Numbered from the stretch's first letter, positions 23,463 through 32,688 are shown. The stretch: 49,062 nt of DNA from an uncultured Hyphomicrobiales bacterium (GCA_903861645.1 CAIOVE010000083.1:1-49062); one strand, 5' to 3'. Numbers and translations are program-made. The notes: generated by a model from the sequence alone, not told the origin.

Positions 23463-25730
23463 TCAGGAGCCGCCGACGTTGCCGTGTCCGTCTTGCGCGA
23501 TATCGGCGCGTCCACTGGCGTAACGACGATAAGCTTGCGCGTACCGGCTTGCTTGCGGATACGCGTTCACGGCGGCGATCGCCTGAGCCAGCGCCCCTTG
23601 CGGCGCGTCGGGTTCGCGCGCGCGCAGCACCTCCATGTGCGCGCGCAGGAAGTCATCGAAGCCGTCGTCCTTTTCCGATGCGTCGCCATGCAACGCGAAC
23701 ACCTGCGTTTGGCCGCCACGGCCCTTGAGCGCGACGCCGCCCAGAGGCACGAAACGAAAGCCTTGCGCGCGCTCGCGCGTGTCGATCGACACAATGATTG
23801 GAACGCCGAAATCCTTGGTCGCCGCGTCGAGGCGCGCGGCGACGTTCACGGGATCGCCAACGAGGGAATAATCGAAGCGCTGTTCCGAGCCGAGGTTGCC
23901 AACGAAGGCGCGGCCCGTGTTGACGCCGATGCCGATCGCCACGGGCATGTGGTCGCGTCCATGTTCGGCGGCGACCCGCGCGGCGCGCGCGTCGATCGCG
24001 GGCACGCGCTTGAGCATGTCGAGCGCCGCGCGGCAGGCCAGCGTCGGATGATCGGGCGTCTCGATGGGCGCGTTCCAGTAGGCCATCACGCCATCGCCCA
24101 GATATTTGTCGATGGCGCCGCCGTGCTCGAGAATGGCCGATGTCAGTGGCGTCAGCAGGTCGTTGAGGAACCGCACGACGCCTTCCGCGCGCATGTGTTG
24201 CGAGCGCGTCGTGAAATCGCGCGCGTCGCAAAACAGCACGGTGACATCGCGCGCCTCGCCGCCGAGCGTGAGCGACGAGGGATTGGCGGCCAGACGCTCG
24301 ACGACGGCGGGCGCGAGATAGCGCGAAAAGGCGGCGCGCACGAAACGACGCTCGTTTTCGCTGCGCCGGTAAACCGCGACCGTCACCGCGCCCCATGTCG
24401 CGAGCCATGTCGCGGAGGGCAGCATGGGATCGAACAGGAGGGCCGCGGAAAGAAATGTCCTCCAACTCGCCCAGCCGCCAAGCGCGATGAGTCCGACGAT
24501 GGCGGGCCCAGACAGGATCGGACGACACCGCGCCGCGATGAAGGCCGCGGCGACGCCGCCCAGCAGCGCCATCAGCGCCTCGACGCCGCGCGCGTAATCG
24601 GGCCGGCTCAAGCGCGCCTCCGTGACGGCGTGCTCGATCATCTCGGCGTGGACCTCGACGCCGGGCACGGCGCCGTCGATCGGCGTCGATCTGATGTCGC
24701 CGATGCTCGCGGCCGTGACGCCCACCAGCACGATGCGCCCATCGATATCCTCGTGATGGAGATCGCCCGCCATCAGGCGCGCGGCGGAAAGGAAACGGCC
24801 GGGCTGATGGCCCGCGTAGCGCAGGCGCGCCTGCCCATCGGCCTCGGTCGGGATTTCGATCGCGCCGATGCGCAGGGAAACAATCGCCGCGGCGCCGCCG
24901 AACCGTCGTTCCATCGACGCGCCCGTCGATTTCACGATCGGCGATGGCGAGGGCTGCGCGTGGTCGCTCGGATCGATCTGGGCGACGCGCAGCAGTTCGC
25001 TCGCCAGCGACGGCGCCAGCTCGGGCGCGTCGGTCGGACCGACGCTGAAGAGCAGGGGCGCCCGCCTGATCACGAGATCGCGGTCGGGAATGAAGTTGAC
25101 GCCGCCGACGCCTTTCGCGGCGCGGGCGAGATCGGGTAGCGGCGCCAGCGTTCGCGCGAAGGGATGGGCGAGGCGGAGAGGATCGTCGCCAAGGATCACG
25201 AACGGAGCATTGACGCGCGGCGCCGCGGGCGGCCCGCCCTCGTCGAGAAAGGTCTCGGACAAAACCACGGGCGCCGCCGCGATGGCGTCCGCGAACGCGG
25301 TTTCATCCGTGGCCATGCGCGTCGCGAGCGCCCGCGACAGGGCCTCGCGATCGGGGCCTTCCGGCAGCCGGTCGCGCAGGGCGGCGGTGGAAAGGCGGTC
25401 CTGTTCGGAAAAGACGATGTCGAAGCCGATGGCGGCGGGTCCGAGCGCCGCGAGATTGCGGGTCAGTTCCGCCATGCGGTCGCGCGGCCATGGCCATTGG
25501 CCAAGGGCGGCGATGGCTTCGTCATCGATGGCGATGATCCGCACCGGCAGGTCGGGCGACCATGGCCGCGGGCTCCAGACCTGAAACTGGTCGAACAGCA
25601 GATCCCTCACGCGGTCGAGCGCAGGCGTCGGCGCGCCGATCGCCAGCAAGCCCGCGACGATGGGGATGAGCGCCGGCGCGAGGAGGCCCGAACCGCGAAG
25701 CAAGGCGCCGATGCGTCCGGACAGGCTCAT
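23463..25730 (-). CDS. CHASE2-domain adenylate/guanylate cyclase
   Basis: A 755-residue membrane-bound class III nucleotide cyclase. Residues 1-35 form a membrane anchor. A CHASE2 sensory domain follows (RIIAIDDEAIAALGQWPWPR near 65 and GFDIVFSEQD near 100), placed outside the cytoplasmic membrane. Three hydrophobic segments lie at about 370-450. The C-terminal cyclase domain has DVTVLFCDARDF near 495, with the metal-binding Asp pair, and GGAIDKYLGDGVMAYW near 535. It would make cAMP (or cGMP) in response to an unknown periplasmic signal. Specificity residues were not resolved. It is the last gene of a likely four-gene minus-strand operon, 27 bases after xth. Confidence 0.88.
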   Translation of the reverse strand: MSLSGRIGALLRGSGLLAPALIPIVAGLLAIGAPTPALDRVRDLLFDQFQVWSPRPWSPDLPVRIIAIDDEAIAALGQWPWPRDRMAELTRNLAALGPAAIGFDIVFSEQDRLSTAALRDRLPEGPDREALSRALATRMATDETAFADAIAAAPVVLSETFLDEGGPPAAPRVNAPFVILGDDPLRLAHPFARTLAPLPDLARAAKGVGGVNFIPDRDLVIRRAPLLFSVGPTDAPELAPSLASELLRVAQIDPSDHAQPSPSPIVKSTGASMERRFGGAAAIVSLRIGAIEIPTEADGQARLRYAGHQPGRFLSAARLMAGDLHHEDIDGRIVLVGVTAASIGDIRSTPIDGAVPGVEVHAEMIEHAVTEARLSRPDYARGVEALMALLGGVAAAFIAARCRPILSGPAIVGLIALGGWASWRTFLSAALLFDPMLPSATWLATWGAVTVAVYRRSENERRFVRAAFSRYLAPAVVERLAANPSSLTLGGEARDVTVLFCDARDFTTRSQHMRAEGVVRFLNDLLTPLTSAILEHGGAIDKYLGDGVMAYWNAPIETPDHPTLACRAALDMLKRVPAIDARAARVAAEHGRDHMPVAIGIGVNTGRAFVGNLGSEQRFDYSLVGDPVNVAARLDAATKDFGVPIIVSIDTRERAQGFRFVPLGGVALKGRGGQTQVFALHGDASEKDDGFDDFLRAHMEVLRAREPDAPQGALAQAIAAVNAYPQASRYAQAYRRYASGRADIAQDGHGNVGGS

Positions 25731-25757
25731 GGGGCGGCCTCGTCCTCCCGCCGTCGA

Positions 25758-26534
25758 TCAGTTCAGGTCGATGACGACGGGAACATGGTCGGACGGCTTT
25801 TCCCGCGCCCGCATGTCCTTGTCGATCCGCACCGCGCACAGCCGGTCGGCGGCCTGCGGCGACAGCAGCAGGTGGTCGATGCGGATGCCATTGTTCCGCT
25901 GCCAGGCGCCCGCCTGATAGTCCCAGAATGTGTAAAGTCCGCCCGCGTCGGTCGACGCGCGCAGGGCGTCGGTAAGGCCGAGGTTCAGGAGTTCGTGGAA
26001 CTTGGCGCGGGTCGTTGGCAGAAACAGCGCGTCGCCCGCCCAGGCGGCGGGGTCGCGAGCGTCGCGGGCGTCGGGTATGACATTGTAGTCGCCGGCCAGC
26101 ACCAGCGGCTCCTCCAGCTTGAGCAGGCCCCGCGCATGGGCGATCAGGCGATCCATCCAGGCGAGCTTGTAGACGTATTTGTCGGTTGCCGGCGGGTTGC
26201 CGTTGGGCAGGTAGATCGAGGCCACCCGCACAACGCCCGCGCCGTGGGGTACGACCGCCTCGATATAGCGGGCCTGCTCATCCGCGTCGTCGCCGGGCAG
26301 GCCGCGGGTGATCTCCACCGGCGCCTTCGAGAGAATGGCGACGCCGTTGAATGTCTTCTGGCCGTGCGTGGCGACATTATAGCCGGCGGCTTCGACCTCG
26401 GCGCGCGGAAAGGCTTCGTCGAGGCATTTGATTTCCTGCAGGCAGACAACGTCCGGCTCGGCCTCTTTCAACCAGTAAAGCAGATGATCCAGTCGCTGGC
26501 GGACGGAATTGACGTTCCAGGTCGCGATACGCAA
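25758..26534 (-). CDS. xthA: Exodeoxyribonuclease III (AP endonuclease)
   Basis: A 258-residue Mg-dependent nuclease that cleaves at abasic sites and removes blocked 3' ends in base-excision repair. Hallmarks are MRIATWNVNSVRQR at the N-terminus, the metal-binding Glu E34 in LQEIK, AGDYNVIP near 147, and the terminal D249-H250 pair in PSDHVPV. The length is normal. It lies 54 bases after the acyltransferase and 27 bases before the cyclase, all on the minus strand, so co-transcription is likely. Confidence 0.94.
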   Translation of the reverse strand: MRIATWNVNSVRQRLDHLLYWLKEAEPDVVCLQEIKCLDEAFPRAEVEAAGYNVATHGQKTFNGVAILSKAPVEITRGLPGDDADEQARYIEAVVPHGAGVVRVASIYLPNGNPPATDKYVYKLAWMDRLIAHARGLLKLEEPLVLAGDYNVIPDARDARDPAAWAGDALFLPTTRAKFHELLNLGLTDALRASTDAGGLYTFWDYQAGAWQRNNGIRIDHLLLSPQAADRLCAVRIDKDMRAREKPSDHVPVVIDLN

Positions 26535-26588
26535 GTGACATTCCCCGTGAGCGGCTTGGCCGAGACTAGCATGTTCGCGCCGCGCGGT

Positions 26589-27458
26589 TCAGCCCCAGCG
26601 ACGGTGCGCCCACATCCATTGTTCCGGCCGCTCGCGGATGGAGCGTTCAAGCGCGGCCTGAAGGCGCTCGGTCGCCACGCGCACGTCGTCGTCGATGTTC
26701 TTGGTGCGGGGCATGTCGATGATCTCGAAGGCGACACGAAACCGGACGCCGGGCTGCCGCACGATGAAAAAGGCGATCAGCGGCACGTCCAGCAGCCGCG
26801 CCACCCGCGCCGGAAAAGGCGTTGAAGGGGCGGGGCGGCCAAAGAACGGGGCCTGCACGCCAAAGGCGTCGCGCAGATCCGCTAGCAGGGCGAGCGAGCC
26901 GCCCCGCCGCACCTGCCGTAGCGCCTGCGCGCCCGCGATCGGGCTCTTTTCCAGGAGGCCGCCGGGGTAATAGGGGAGCCGAAGCTTGAGCACCCGACGG
27001 TCGACCAGCGGATTGGACATGCGCTGATAGATGCCGGTCGGCCGCGCGCCGAGGCGCACCGGCCCCATGGAGGCGATCTCCCAGTTGCCCTGATGGGCGG
27101 CGCAGACGACAGCCGGCGCCGATCCGTCGAAAGCGCCGCCGCCGGCCAGCAGGGCTGAAGCGTCGATCCGGTCGCTGGCGTATATCTCGGCCAGATGAAA
27201 AAACTCGCCGAAGGTGCGGCCCAGCGTCTCCCACATGTCGCGCGCGATGCGGTCGCACTCGGCCTCCGACTTGTCCGGGAACGCCAGCCGCAAATGCGCG
27301 ATCGCCCTGGCATGCCGGCTTGTCAGCGGCGCGATCAGCCGCCAACCCCGGCCCGAGAAGCCCGAGGCGACTTCGAGCGGCATCGCTCGAAAGATGAGTT
27401 CAATCAGCAAAAAAACCGCATATTCAATGCGATATTTTATTTTTCTTAAAAATAGCAT
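26589..27458 (-). CDS. Lipid A late acyltransferase (LpxL/HtrB family)
   Basis: A 289-residue inner-membrane protein that adds a secondary acyl chain to lipid A. The N-terminal hydrophobic anchor is at about residues 13-25. The catalytic H-X4-E motif is intact at H122-E127 (AAHQGNWE). The segment YPGGLLEKS and the Arg/Gly-rich GVQAPFFGRPAPSTPF near 220 are family features for acyl donor and substrate binding. The protein is slightly shorter than E. coli LpxL. The first 27 codons are AT-rich, as often found at gene starts. Which acyl chain it transfers cannot be told. Confidence 0.85.
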   Translation of the reverse strand: MLFLRKIKYRIEYAVFLLIELIFRAMPLEVASGFSGRGWRLIAPLTSRHARAIAHLRLAFPDKSEAECDRIARDMWETLGRTFGEFFHLAEIYASDRIDASALLAGGGAFDGSAPAVVCAAHQGNWEIASMGPVRLGARPTGIYQRMSNPLVDRRVLKLRLPYYPGGLLEKSPIAGAQALRQVRRGGSLALLADLRDAFGVQAPFFGRPAPSTPFPARVARLLDVPLIAFFIVRQPGVRFRVAFEIIDMPRTKNIDDDVRVATERLQAALERSIRERPEQWMWAHRRWG

Positions 27459-27511
27459 GAAGTTCGGCCGGCGCCCGATTGCCCTTGCCGCCCTGCTTGC
27501 CGGTCGAGGCG

Positions 27512-27530
27512 CGCCGGGTCAAGCCCGGCG
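27512..27530 (-). other. Hairpin overlapping the stop codon of the UbiH-like gene
   Basis: CGCCGGG (27512-27518) and CCCGGCG (27524-27530) are perfect inverted copies, and the TGA stop lies in the 5-base loop. No T run follows, so it may stabilise the transcript end within an operon rather than stop transcription. Confidence 0.35.
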
Positions 27531-28772
27531 GTCGGCGAAGATGCGCGCAAGTCCCTTGGGCTCGGTCCGGGGCGGCTGCATGAGTGGCGGCAACCGTCCC
27601 TTGGGCGTGACGCCCTCGCGCATCAGGGCGCGGCGCAGCGGCCCGACATGCGCCATGGCCGCCAGTCCAGCCGCGCGGGCGAAGTCAACGGGCGTCTCGT
27701 GCAGCAGCAGGGACTGGTTGAGGGTAGCCACGCCCATGACGCGCGTCGACACGTCGGGGCGGCGGGCGGCGTCGTAGTCGGCCAGCGCGCGCGGGGCGCC
27801 AGGATCGGCGCGCCCGAACTTGCCAACGGAGGCGGCGAGCTGGGCGACGTCGCGCAGGCCGAGATTGAGGCCCTGCGCGCCGATGGGCGGAAAATAATGA
27901 CCGGCGTCCGCCACCAGCGCGACGCGCGGCCCGACCAGGCTGTTGCAACGCAATCCAGACATGGGGAAGGCGCCGCGTGGACCCTCCAGACCCATCGCGC
28001 CATGGATGCCGCGCACCTGCTTGCCGATCTCGGCCGCGAGTTCGGCGTCCGGCAGTTGGCGGCGGCGCGCGGCGTCTTCATGGGACATCAGCCAGACGAG
28101 GCTTGAGCGATTGGGATGCTCGGCGGTGCCGCGCAGGGGCACCAGCGTGCACGGTCCGGTGCGGGTATGGAACTCGGTCGATGTCGCGCGATGCGGGCGC
28201 TCATGCCACAGCAGCGCCGTGAGGGCTGTTTGCGGGTATTTCCATTCGGTCACGCGAATGCCGGCCGCGGCGCGGGCGCGCGAGTTGCGGCCGTCGGCGC
28301 CGACGAGCAGGGCGGCTTCGATGCGCTCGCCGTTGGAAAGCCGGGCGCTGACGCGCGTCGAACTCAGAATGTAGTCGTCGAGCAATGTATCGAGCAGACG
28401 GATGCCGGGCGTATCGCGCGCGATGTCCGCGAGTGCCCCGACGAGCGCCGCGTTCTCGATATTGTAGCCGAAGGCCGGCAGGCCGATTTCGCTCGACCGC
28501 AGCAGCACGGGATCGGGATGGAACATCGAGCCGGTGTCGTCGATGAGCCTGATCCGCTCCAGCGGCGAGGCGATGTCGGAGAGGCGATCCCAAAGCTCGA
28601 GGGATCGATAGAGCTGGATGGACGCCTCGAAGAGGGCGACCGTGCGGCCATTGCGATTGAGGTCGAGGCCGCCGGCGATCGTTACCTCGAATCCGGCGCG
28701 GGCGAGCGCGATGCCCGTTGTAAGACCTGCGGCGCCGGCGCCCGCGACGAGAATTTCCGTTCCCTGAGTCAT
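27519..28772 (-). CDS. FAD-dependent monooxygenase, UbiH/Coq6 family
   Basis: A 417-residue flavoprotein hydroxylase. The dinucleotide-binding motif VAGAGAAGLTTG is at residues 9-20. The middle motif GADGRNSRAR lies near 157, and the FAD-contacting VADAGHYFPPIGAQGLNLGLRD lies near 285. These match the ubiquinone-biosynthesis hydroxylases (UbiH, UbiF, UbiL). The protein ends with a basic tail. It may carry out a ring hydroxylation in ubiquinone synthesis, which fits a housekeeping operon, but the exact position hydroxylated is unknown. It is the first gene of the minus-strand unit with the acyltransferase, xth and the cyclase, and it diverges from the quinone oxidoreductase. Confidence 0.85.
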   Translation of the reverse strand: MTQGTEILVAGAGAAGLTTGIALARAGFEVTIAGGLDLNRNGRTVALFEASIQLYRSLELWDRLSDIASPLERIRLIDDTGSMFHPDPVLLRSSEIGLPAFGYNIENAALVGALADIARDTPGIRLLDTLLDDYILSSTRVSARLSNGERIEAALLVGADGRNSRARAAAGIRVTEWKYPQTALTALLWHERPHRATSTEFHTRTGPCTLVPLRGTAEHPNRSSLVWLMSHEDAARRRQLPDAELAAEIGKQVRGIHGAMGLEGPRGAFPMSGLRCNSLVGPRVALVADAGHYFPPIGAQGLNLGLRDVAQLAASVGKFGRADPGAPRALADYDAARRPDVSTRVMGVATLNQSLLLHETPVDFARAAGLAAMAHVGPLRRALMREGVTPKGRLPPLMQPPRTEPKGLARIFADRRA

Positions 28773-28968
28773 GGGTTGAACGTATCGCTTTTCGCCGTCC
28801 CGCGCGAGCGCCAGACTGTCGCGGATTGTCTTGCGAACATCATGTTTTGGTGAAGCCGCGCGATCACGTTGACTTGCTGGTTTCCGCCGTTGCGGAACGC
28901 CTCGGCCCGCTTCTATGATCCATCAGGCAGTCGAAACCGCGCGATCGCGCGGCAAAGGGGAATCGCTC

Positions 28969-29940
28969 ATGACCAAGGCCATTCGCATGCATCGGACGGG
29001 AGGGCCCGAAGTCCTCCAGATCGAGGATATCAAGGTCGGCGATCCCGGCCCGGGGCAGGTGAAAATCCGTCACCGGGCCATCGGCCTGAACTTCATCGAG
29101 GTCTATTTTCGCACCGGGCTTTATCCCGCCGAACTGCCGTTCACGCCAGGCAACGAGGGCGCGGGCGACGTCATCGCCGTCGGCAAGGGCGTCACGAATT
29201 TCAAGGAGGGCGACCGCGTGGGTTACGCGGCGCAACCCGGCAGCTACGCCGAGGAGCGTCTCATCAATGCCCAGTATCTGGTGAAGCTGCCCAAGGCGAT
29301 TTCGTACGAGACGGGCGCGGCCATGATGCTCAAGGGCCTGACCGCGCAATATCTGCTGCGGCGGACATATCGCGTGAAGGCAGGGGACACGATCCTGGTT
29401 CACGCCGCCGCGGGCGGCGTCGGCAACCTCTTGTGCCAGTGGGGCAAGGCGCTGGGCGCGACCGTCATCGGAACGGTTGGCTCGGAGGCGAAGGCCAAGG
29501 TCGCCAAGAAGGCGGGCGCCAAGCACGTCATTCTCTACAACTCGGAGAATTTCGCCGAACGCGTCGCCCAGATCACCAAGGGCAAGAAATGCGACGTCGT
29601 CTATGACGGCGTCGGCAAGGCGACCTTTCCCGGCTCGCTCGACTGCCTGCGCCCCCTCGGCATGTTCGCGTCCTATGGATCGGCGTCGGGCCCGATCGAG
29701 GCGTTCAACATCAACCTGCTGAGCGCCAAGGGGTCTCTGTTCGTCACACGGCCGACCCTGTTCAGCTATATCGCCAAGCGCGAAGACCTCGACGCCATGG
29801 CCCGCGACCTGTTCCGGGCGGTCTCGAGCGGCGCGGTGAATATTCCGATCAGCGCGCGCTACAAGCTGGAAGATGTCGCCGAGGCGCATCGCGCGCTGGA
29901 GGCGCGTGAAACCACGGGCGCGGCGATTCTGCTGCCCTGA
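28969..29940 (+). CDS. NADPH:quinone oxidoreductase (zeta-crystallin type)
   Basis: A 323-residue medium-chain dehydrogenase of the QOR family, without catalytic zinc ligands. The catalytic-domain start has TGGPEVLQIEDI and NFIEVYFRTGLYP. The NADPH-binding loop is HAAAGGVGNLLCQW near residue 145. The end, LEDVAEAHRALEARETTGAAIL, is a family signature. It reduces quinones with NADPH in the cytoplasm. I chose ATG 28969, preceded by AAAGGGGA, over an in-frame ATG at 28915 with no ribosome-binding site. It is a single gene closed by a terminator, divergent from the UbiH-like gene. Confidence 0.9.
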   Translation: MTKAIRMHRTGGPEVLQIEDIKVGDPGPGQVKIRHRAIGLNFIEVYFRTGLYPAELPFTPGNEGAGDVIAVGKGVTNFKEGDRVGYAAQPGSYAEERLINAQYLVKLPKAISYETGAAMMLKGLTAQYLLRRTYRVKAGDTILVHAAAGGVGNLLCQWGKALGATVIGTVGSEAKAKVAKKAGAKHVILYNSENFAERVAQITKGKKCDVVYDGVGKATFPGSLDCLRPLGMFASYGSASGPIEAFNINLLSAKGSLFVTRPTLFSYIAKREDLDAMARDLFRAVSSGAVNIPISARYKLEDVAEAHRALEARETTGAAILLP

Positions 29941-29982
29941 TGCCCTGAGAGTCGCGCAAACGGCCCGTTGCGGGCTGGCGTC

Positions 29983-30024
29983 AGCCCCGGAAGGACGGTC
30001 AGGCCGTCTTTTCGGGGCTTTTTC
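29983..30024 (+). terminator. Rho-independent terminator of the quinone oxidoreductase gene
   Basis: An outer stem AGCCCCG (29983-29989)/CGGGGCT (30013-30019) encloses an inner hairpin GACGG-TCAGG-CCGTC (29994-30008). A TTTTT run follows. Confidence 0.8.
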
Positions 30025-30029
30025 GTCTG

Positions 30030-30259
30030 ATTTTCAGGCAGTTTCAAAAATGGCTAAATTCTGGGCCGATTTTATATGCCGATTTCAAGTGTTCACGTGT
30101 GAATGACGGCGGATTGAGGTCTAATTCAAGAATAAATTTTAATACCGCATCGCAACATGCAAAAATTTTGAACTTGTATTCCGATATATATTCATGGATG
30201 CTTTGAATCGTGGAGAGTTGGAAAAATATGGCTTTTCACTCAAAATCGAGGAGAAAAAA
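30030..30259. other. AT-rich non-coding stretch
   Basis: The base composition drops sharply here: long A and T runs appear in an otherwise GC-rich window, continuing to about 30480. No gene is convincing before ATG 30260, although the frame is open from ATG 30194. Promoter-like AT words are too many to choose between. It is probably acquired DNA. Confidence 0.5.
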
Positions 30260-30463
30260 ATGAATCAGCATGTCTTGAAGCCAAAATTCAGAAAAAATTC
30301 GTACGAAATGATCGCGGATGATGCTCAGAAGTGTGAAAATCACAAATCTCAGCAAACCCAAAATTCCGGATCGCTTCGTCAGCAGGCTGCTTCCACTGGC
30401 GCGAATACATCGAATATTCAGCTCGGCGATCGAATGGCCGAATGGCACCGTTCGCAATACTGA
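30260..30463 (+). CDS. Small hypothetical protein in an AT-rich island
   Basis: A 67-residue hydrophilic protein starting MNQHVLKPKFRKNS. It is rich in Gln, Asn, Ser and Lys and has no membrane segment or recognisable domain. The support is a very good ribosome-binding site (GAGGAG at 30248-30253, six bases before the ATG) and a frame that survives in AT-rich DNA. The codon choice (AAA, AAT, ATT) is unlike the rest of the window. An in-frame ATG at 30194 could add 22 residues but has no clear ribosome-binding site. Function unknown; its sequence and surroundings suggest horizontal acquisition together with the sugar transferase that converges on it. Confidence 0.5.
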   Translation: MNQHVLKPKFRKNSYEMIADDAQKCENHKSQQTQNSGSLRQQAASTGANTSNIQLGDRMAEWHRSQY

Positions 30464-30486
30464 ATTGCCATGATTGTTCAACATTA

Positions 30487-30522
30487 GGGGTCGCGCGCGC
30501 TCTTCAGCGATGGCGCGACCCC
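30487..30522. terminator. 10-base stem between convergent genes
   Basis: GGGGTCGCGC (30487-30496) and GCGCGACCCC (30513-30522) are perfect inverted copies with a 16-base loop. It sits between the small ORF and the 3' end of the minus-strand sugar transferase. There is no long T run on either side, so it is a weak or factor-dependent bidirectional terminator. Confidence 0.5.
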
Positions 30523-30546
30523 CGAGAATCCCCGCCTGGCCCTTCG

Positions 30547-31254
30547 CTAGCGAAAGAGAGCCCAGATCAGCGCGGCGCAGAGCGCCACAAGCCCGAAAGC
30601 GGCGGCTGTCTTATGCTTGATGAGCATATTGAATAAATGGAAATCCCACCCCGCCCACGTATCGCCTTGGCCATGGGACACGTAGCTGGCCGGCGATTGG
30701 CCATTGTAGAGACGCCAGGGCAGCGGCGTGACGGTCTCGCTGAGCGGATATAAATTGTACATCAGGCTGATGAACAGGGATCCCGTGGTCAGCAGGACGC
30801 GAAAGTGTCGCGGAACGTACCACTTGTCCCATTGCCTGCTCGCGTCGGGCAGCTTGTCGAGCAGGAAACGCGTAAAGCCGTGGCCCTTTTCGGCCATCAT
30901 GAAATCGTTTGAAAAGCCGATGGGGTGGGTGAGCGGCAACACCACGCCGTGATCCAGCAAATCATCCAATGGCTTCTGGCAGAAGACGTCGAGGTCGACG
31001 TAAACGCCGCCATACAGATTCAGGAACATGTAGCGCACCGCGTCGACGCGCTGGATCTGGTATTTGTACGAGCGAAACAATTCCAGCAATTCGGGAAAAT
31101 TCTCCCGCGCCAGTCGATCAATGTCCTCGTCCGTCCACAGTCGATACTCCCACCCCGGATGGTTTTCGATCCACGACCGACGGGAAGCCGCCATGGCCTC
31201 CGGGAGGGCGGCTGTTTTCCAGGTCTGATGAATAATGCGAGGAATCATCGCCAA
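30547..31254 (-). CDS. Glycosyltransferase of the DXD sugar-binding family (GT32-like)
   Basis: A 235-residue enzyme starting IPRIIHQTWKT, the standard opening of the Gly_transf_sug/OCH1-like family. The DXD motif is D87-L-D89 in YGGVYVDLDVF, which binds the nucleotide sugar and metal. RVDAVRYMFL at about 69-78 is also typical. The C-terminus has one hydrophobic segment (about 214-233), so the enzyme is probably anchored to the inner membrane, facing the cytoplasm. It likely adds a hexose to a surface glycan or lipid. The gene stands alone next to an AT-rich island and is less GC-rich than its neighbours, so it may be acquired. Confidence 0.82.
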   Translation of the reverse strand: MAMIPRIIHQTWKTAALPEAMAASRRSWIENHPGWEYRLWTDEDIDRLARENFPELLELFRSYKYQIQRVDAVRYMFLNLYGGVYVDLDVFCQKPLDDLLDHGVVLPLTHPIGFSNDFMMAEKGHGFTRFLLDKLPDASRQWDKWYVPRHFRVLLTTGSLFISLMYNLYPLSETVTPLPWRLYNGQSPASYVSHGQGDTWAGWDFHLFNMLIKHKTAAAFGLVALCAALIWALFR

Positions 31255-31274
31255 ATCGATCCGCCAAAAAAGGC

Positions 31275-32618
31275 CTAAACCGCCATGCCATGCAGATCAT
31301 AGGCGTCGCTTCGCTCGACCTTGACCGTAACAATTTCACCTTGGCGCAAAGGGCGCCGGGAGGCGACGTGCACGACGCCGTCGATTTGCGGCGCGTCGGC
31401 GCGACTGCGTCCCTTCGCGCCACCGGGGCCGGCCTCGTCGATGATCACCGGCAAGCGCTGGCCAACCTTGCGTTTGAGAATGGCGGCGCTGATCGCCTGC
31501 TGGGTTTCCATGAACCGCCGGTAGCGGCGTTCCTTGACCTCTTCCGGCACGGGGGCGAGGCCGAGCGTTTCGGATGTCGCGCCGGCGACGGGTTCGTATT
31601 TGAAGGCTCCGACGCGGTCGAGGCGGGCTTCGGTCAGCCAGTTCAGGAGCATCTCGAAATCTTCCTCCGTTTCACCGGGGAAGCCGACGATGAACGTCGA
31701 GCGGATCGCGAGATCGGGACAGATGTCACGCCAGCGGCGGATTCGCTCGGCCGTCTTTTCCTGATTGCCGGGCCGGCGCATGGAGGCCAGCACGCGTGGC
31801 GAGGCGTGCTGGAAGGGAATGTCGAGATAGGGAACGAGATTGCCGCGCGGGCCACTCTCGGCCATCAGTTCGACGACCTCGTCGACGTGGGGGTAGGGGT
31901 AGACGTAATGCAGGCGCACCCAGGCGCCGAGCCCTGATAGCTCGCGCGTCAGGTCGAGAAACCGCGCGCGCACGCTCCGGTCGGCGAAAGGGCTCTCGGC
32001 GTAGCGAATGTCGAGACCATAGGCGGACGTGTCCTGCGAGATGACCAGCAGTTCCCTGACGCCCGCCTTGACGAGTTTCTCCGCCTCGCGAAGAACGTCG
32101 CCGGCTGGGCGCGACACCAACTTTCCCCGCAGTTTCGGTATAATGCAAAAGCTGCAGGAATTATTACAACCCTCTGATATTTTTAGATAAGCATAGTGTC
32201 GCGGCGTCAGTTTCACGCCCTGGTCCGGCACCAGGCTGATGAAGGGATCGTGGGCCGGCGGCGCGGCTTCGTGCACGGCGGCCAGCACGCTGTCATAGGC
32301 TTGCGGTCCCGTGATCGCGAGCACGTTGGGGTGCGCGGCGCGAATGGCGTCCGGCTCCGCGCCCATGCAGCCGGTGACAATGACCTTGCCATTTTCGGCC
32401 ATGGCGGCGCGGATCGCCTCCAGCGACTCAGCCTTTGCGCTGTCGAGAAAGCCGCAGGTATTGACGATGACCGCGTCGGCGCCATCGTGCGCCTTCGTCA
32501 GTTCATAACCCTCCGCCCGCAGACGGGTGATGATGCGTTCGGAATCGACTAGGGCCTTGGGGCAGCCGAGGGAGACGAACGAAATGCGCGGCGAGCCGTC
32601 GCGGGATGAAATAGCCAT
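31275..32618 (-). CDS. rimO: Ribosomal protein S12 methylthiotransferase
   Basis: A 447-residue radical-SAM enzyme that adds a methylthio group to an Asp of ribosomal protein S12. The N-terminal cluster-binding domain has C19, C55 and C84. The radical-SAM triad is C151-N-N-S-C155-S-F-C158. A C-terminal TRAM domain ends the protein ([18 protein letters not shown]). A longer frame reaches 32843 but would overlap the porin terminator; the family start is ATG 32618. One oddity: codons for residues 142-161, around the radical-SAM cysteines, are strikingly AT-rich (CTA, AAA, ATA, TCA, AAT, AAT, ATA), unlike the rest of the gene. Confidence 0.93.
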   Translation of the reverse strand: MAISSRDGSPRISFVSLGCPKALVDSERIITRLRAEGYELTKAHDGADAVIVNTCGFLDSAKAESLEAIRAAMAENGKVIVTGCMGAEPDAIRAAHPNVLAITGPQAYDSVLAAVHEAAPPAHDPFISLVPDQGVKLTPRHYAYLKISEGCNNSCSFCIIPKLRGKLVSRPAGDVLREAEKLVKAGVRELLVISQDTSAYGLDIRYAESPFADRSVRARFLDLTRELSGLGAWVRLHYVYPYPHVDEVVELMAESGPRGNLVPYLDIPFQHASPRVLASMRRPGNQEKTAERIRRWRDICPDLAIRSTFIVGFPGETEEDFEMLLNWLTEARLDRVGAFKYEPVAGATSETLGLAPVPEEVKERRYRRFMETQQAISAAILKRKVGQRLPVIIDEAGPGGAKGRSRADAPQIDGVVHVASRRPLRQGEIVTVKVERSDAYDLHGMAV

Positions 32619-32688
32619 ATCGTCGACTTGCCATTTTCGCGGTGCGTAAGCAATTCCGCCGAGGCCGGTTTGGCGGCGGACAAAGAAA

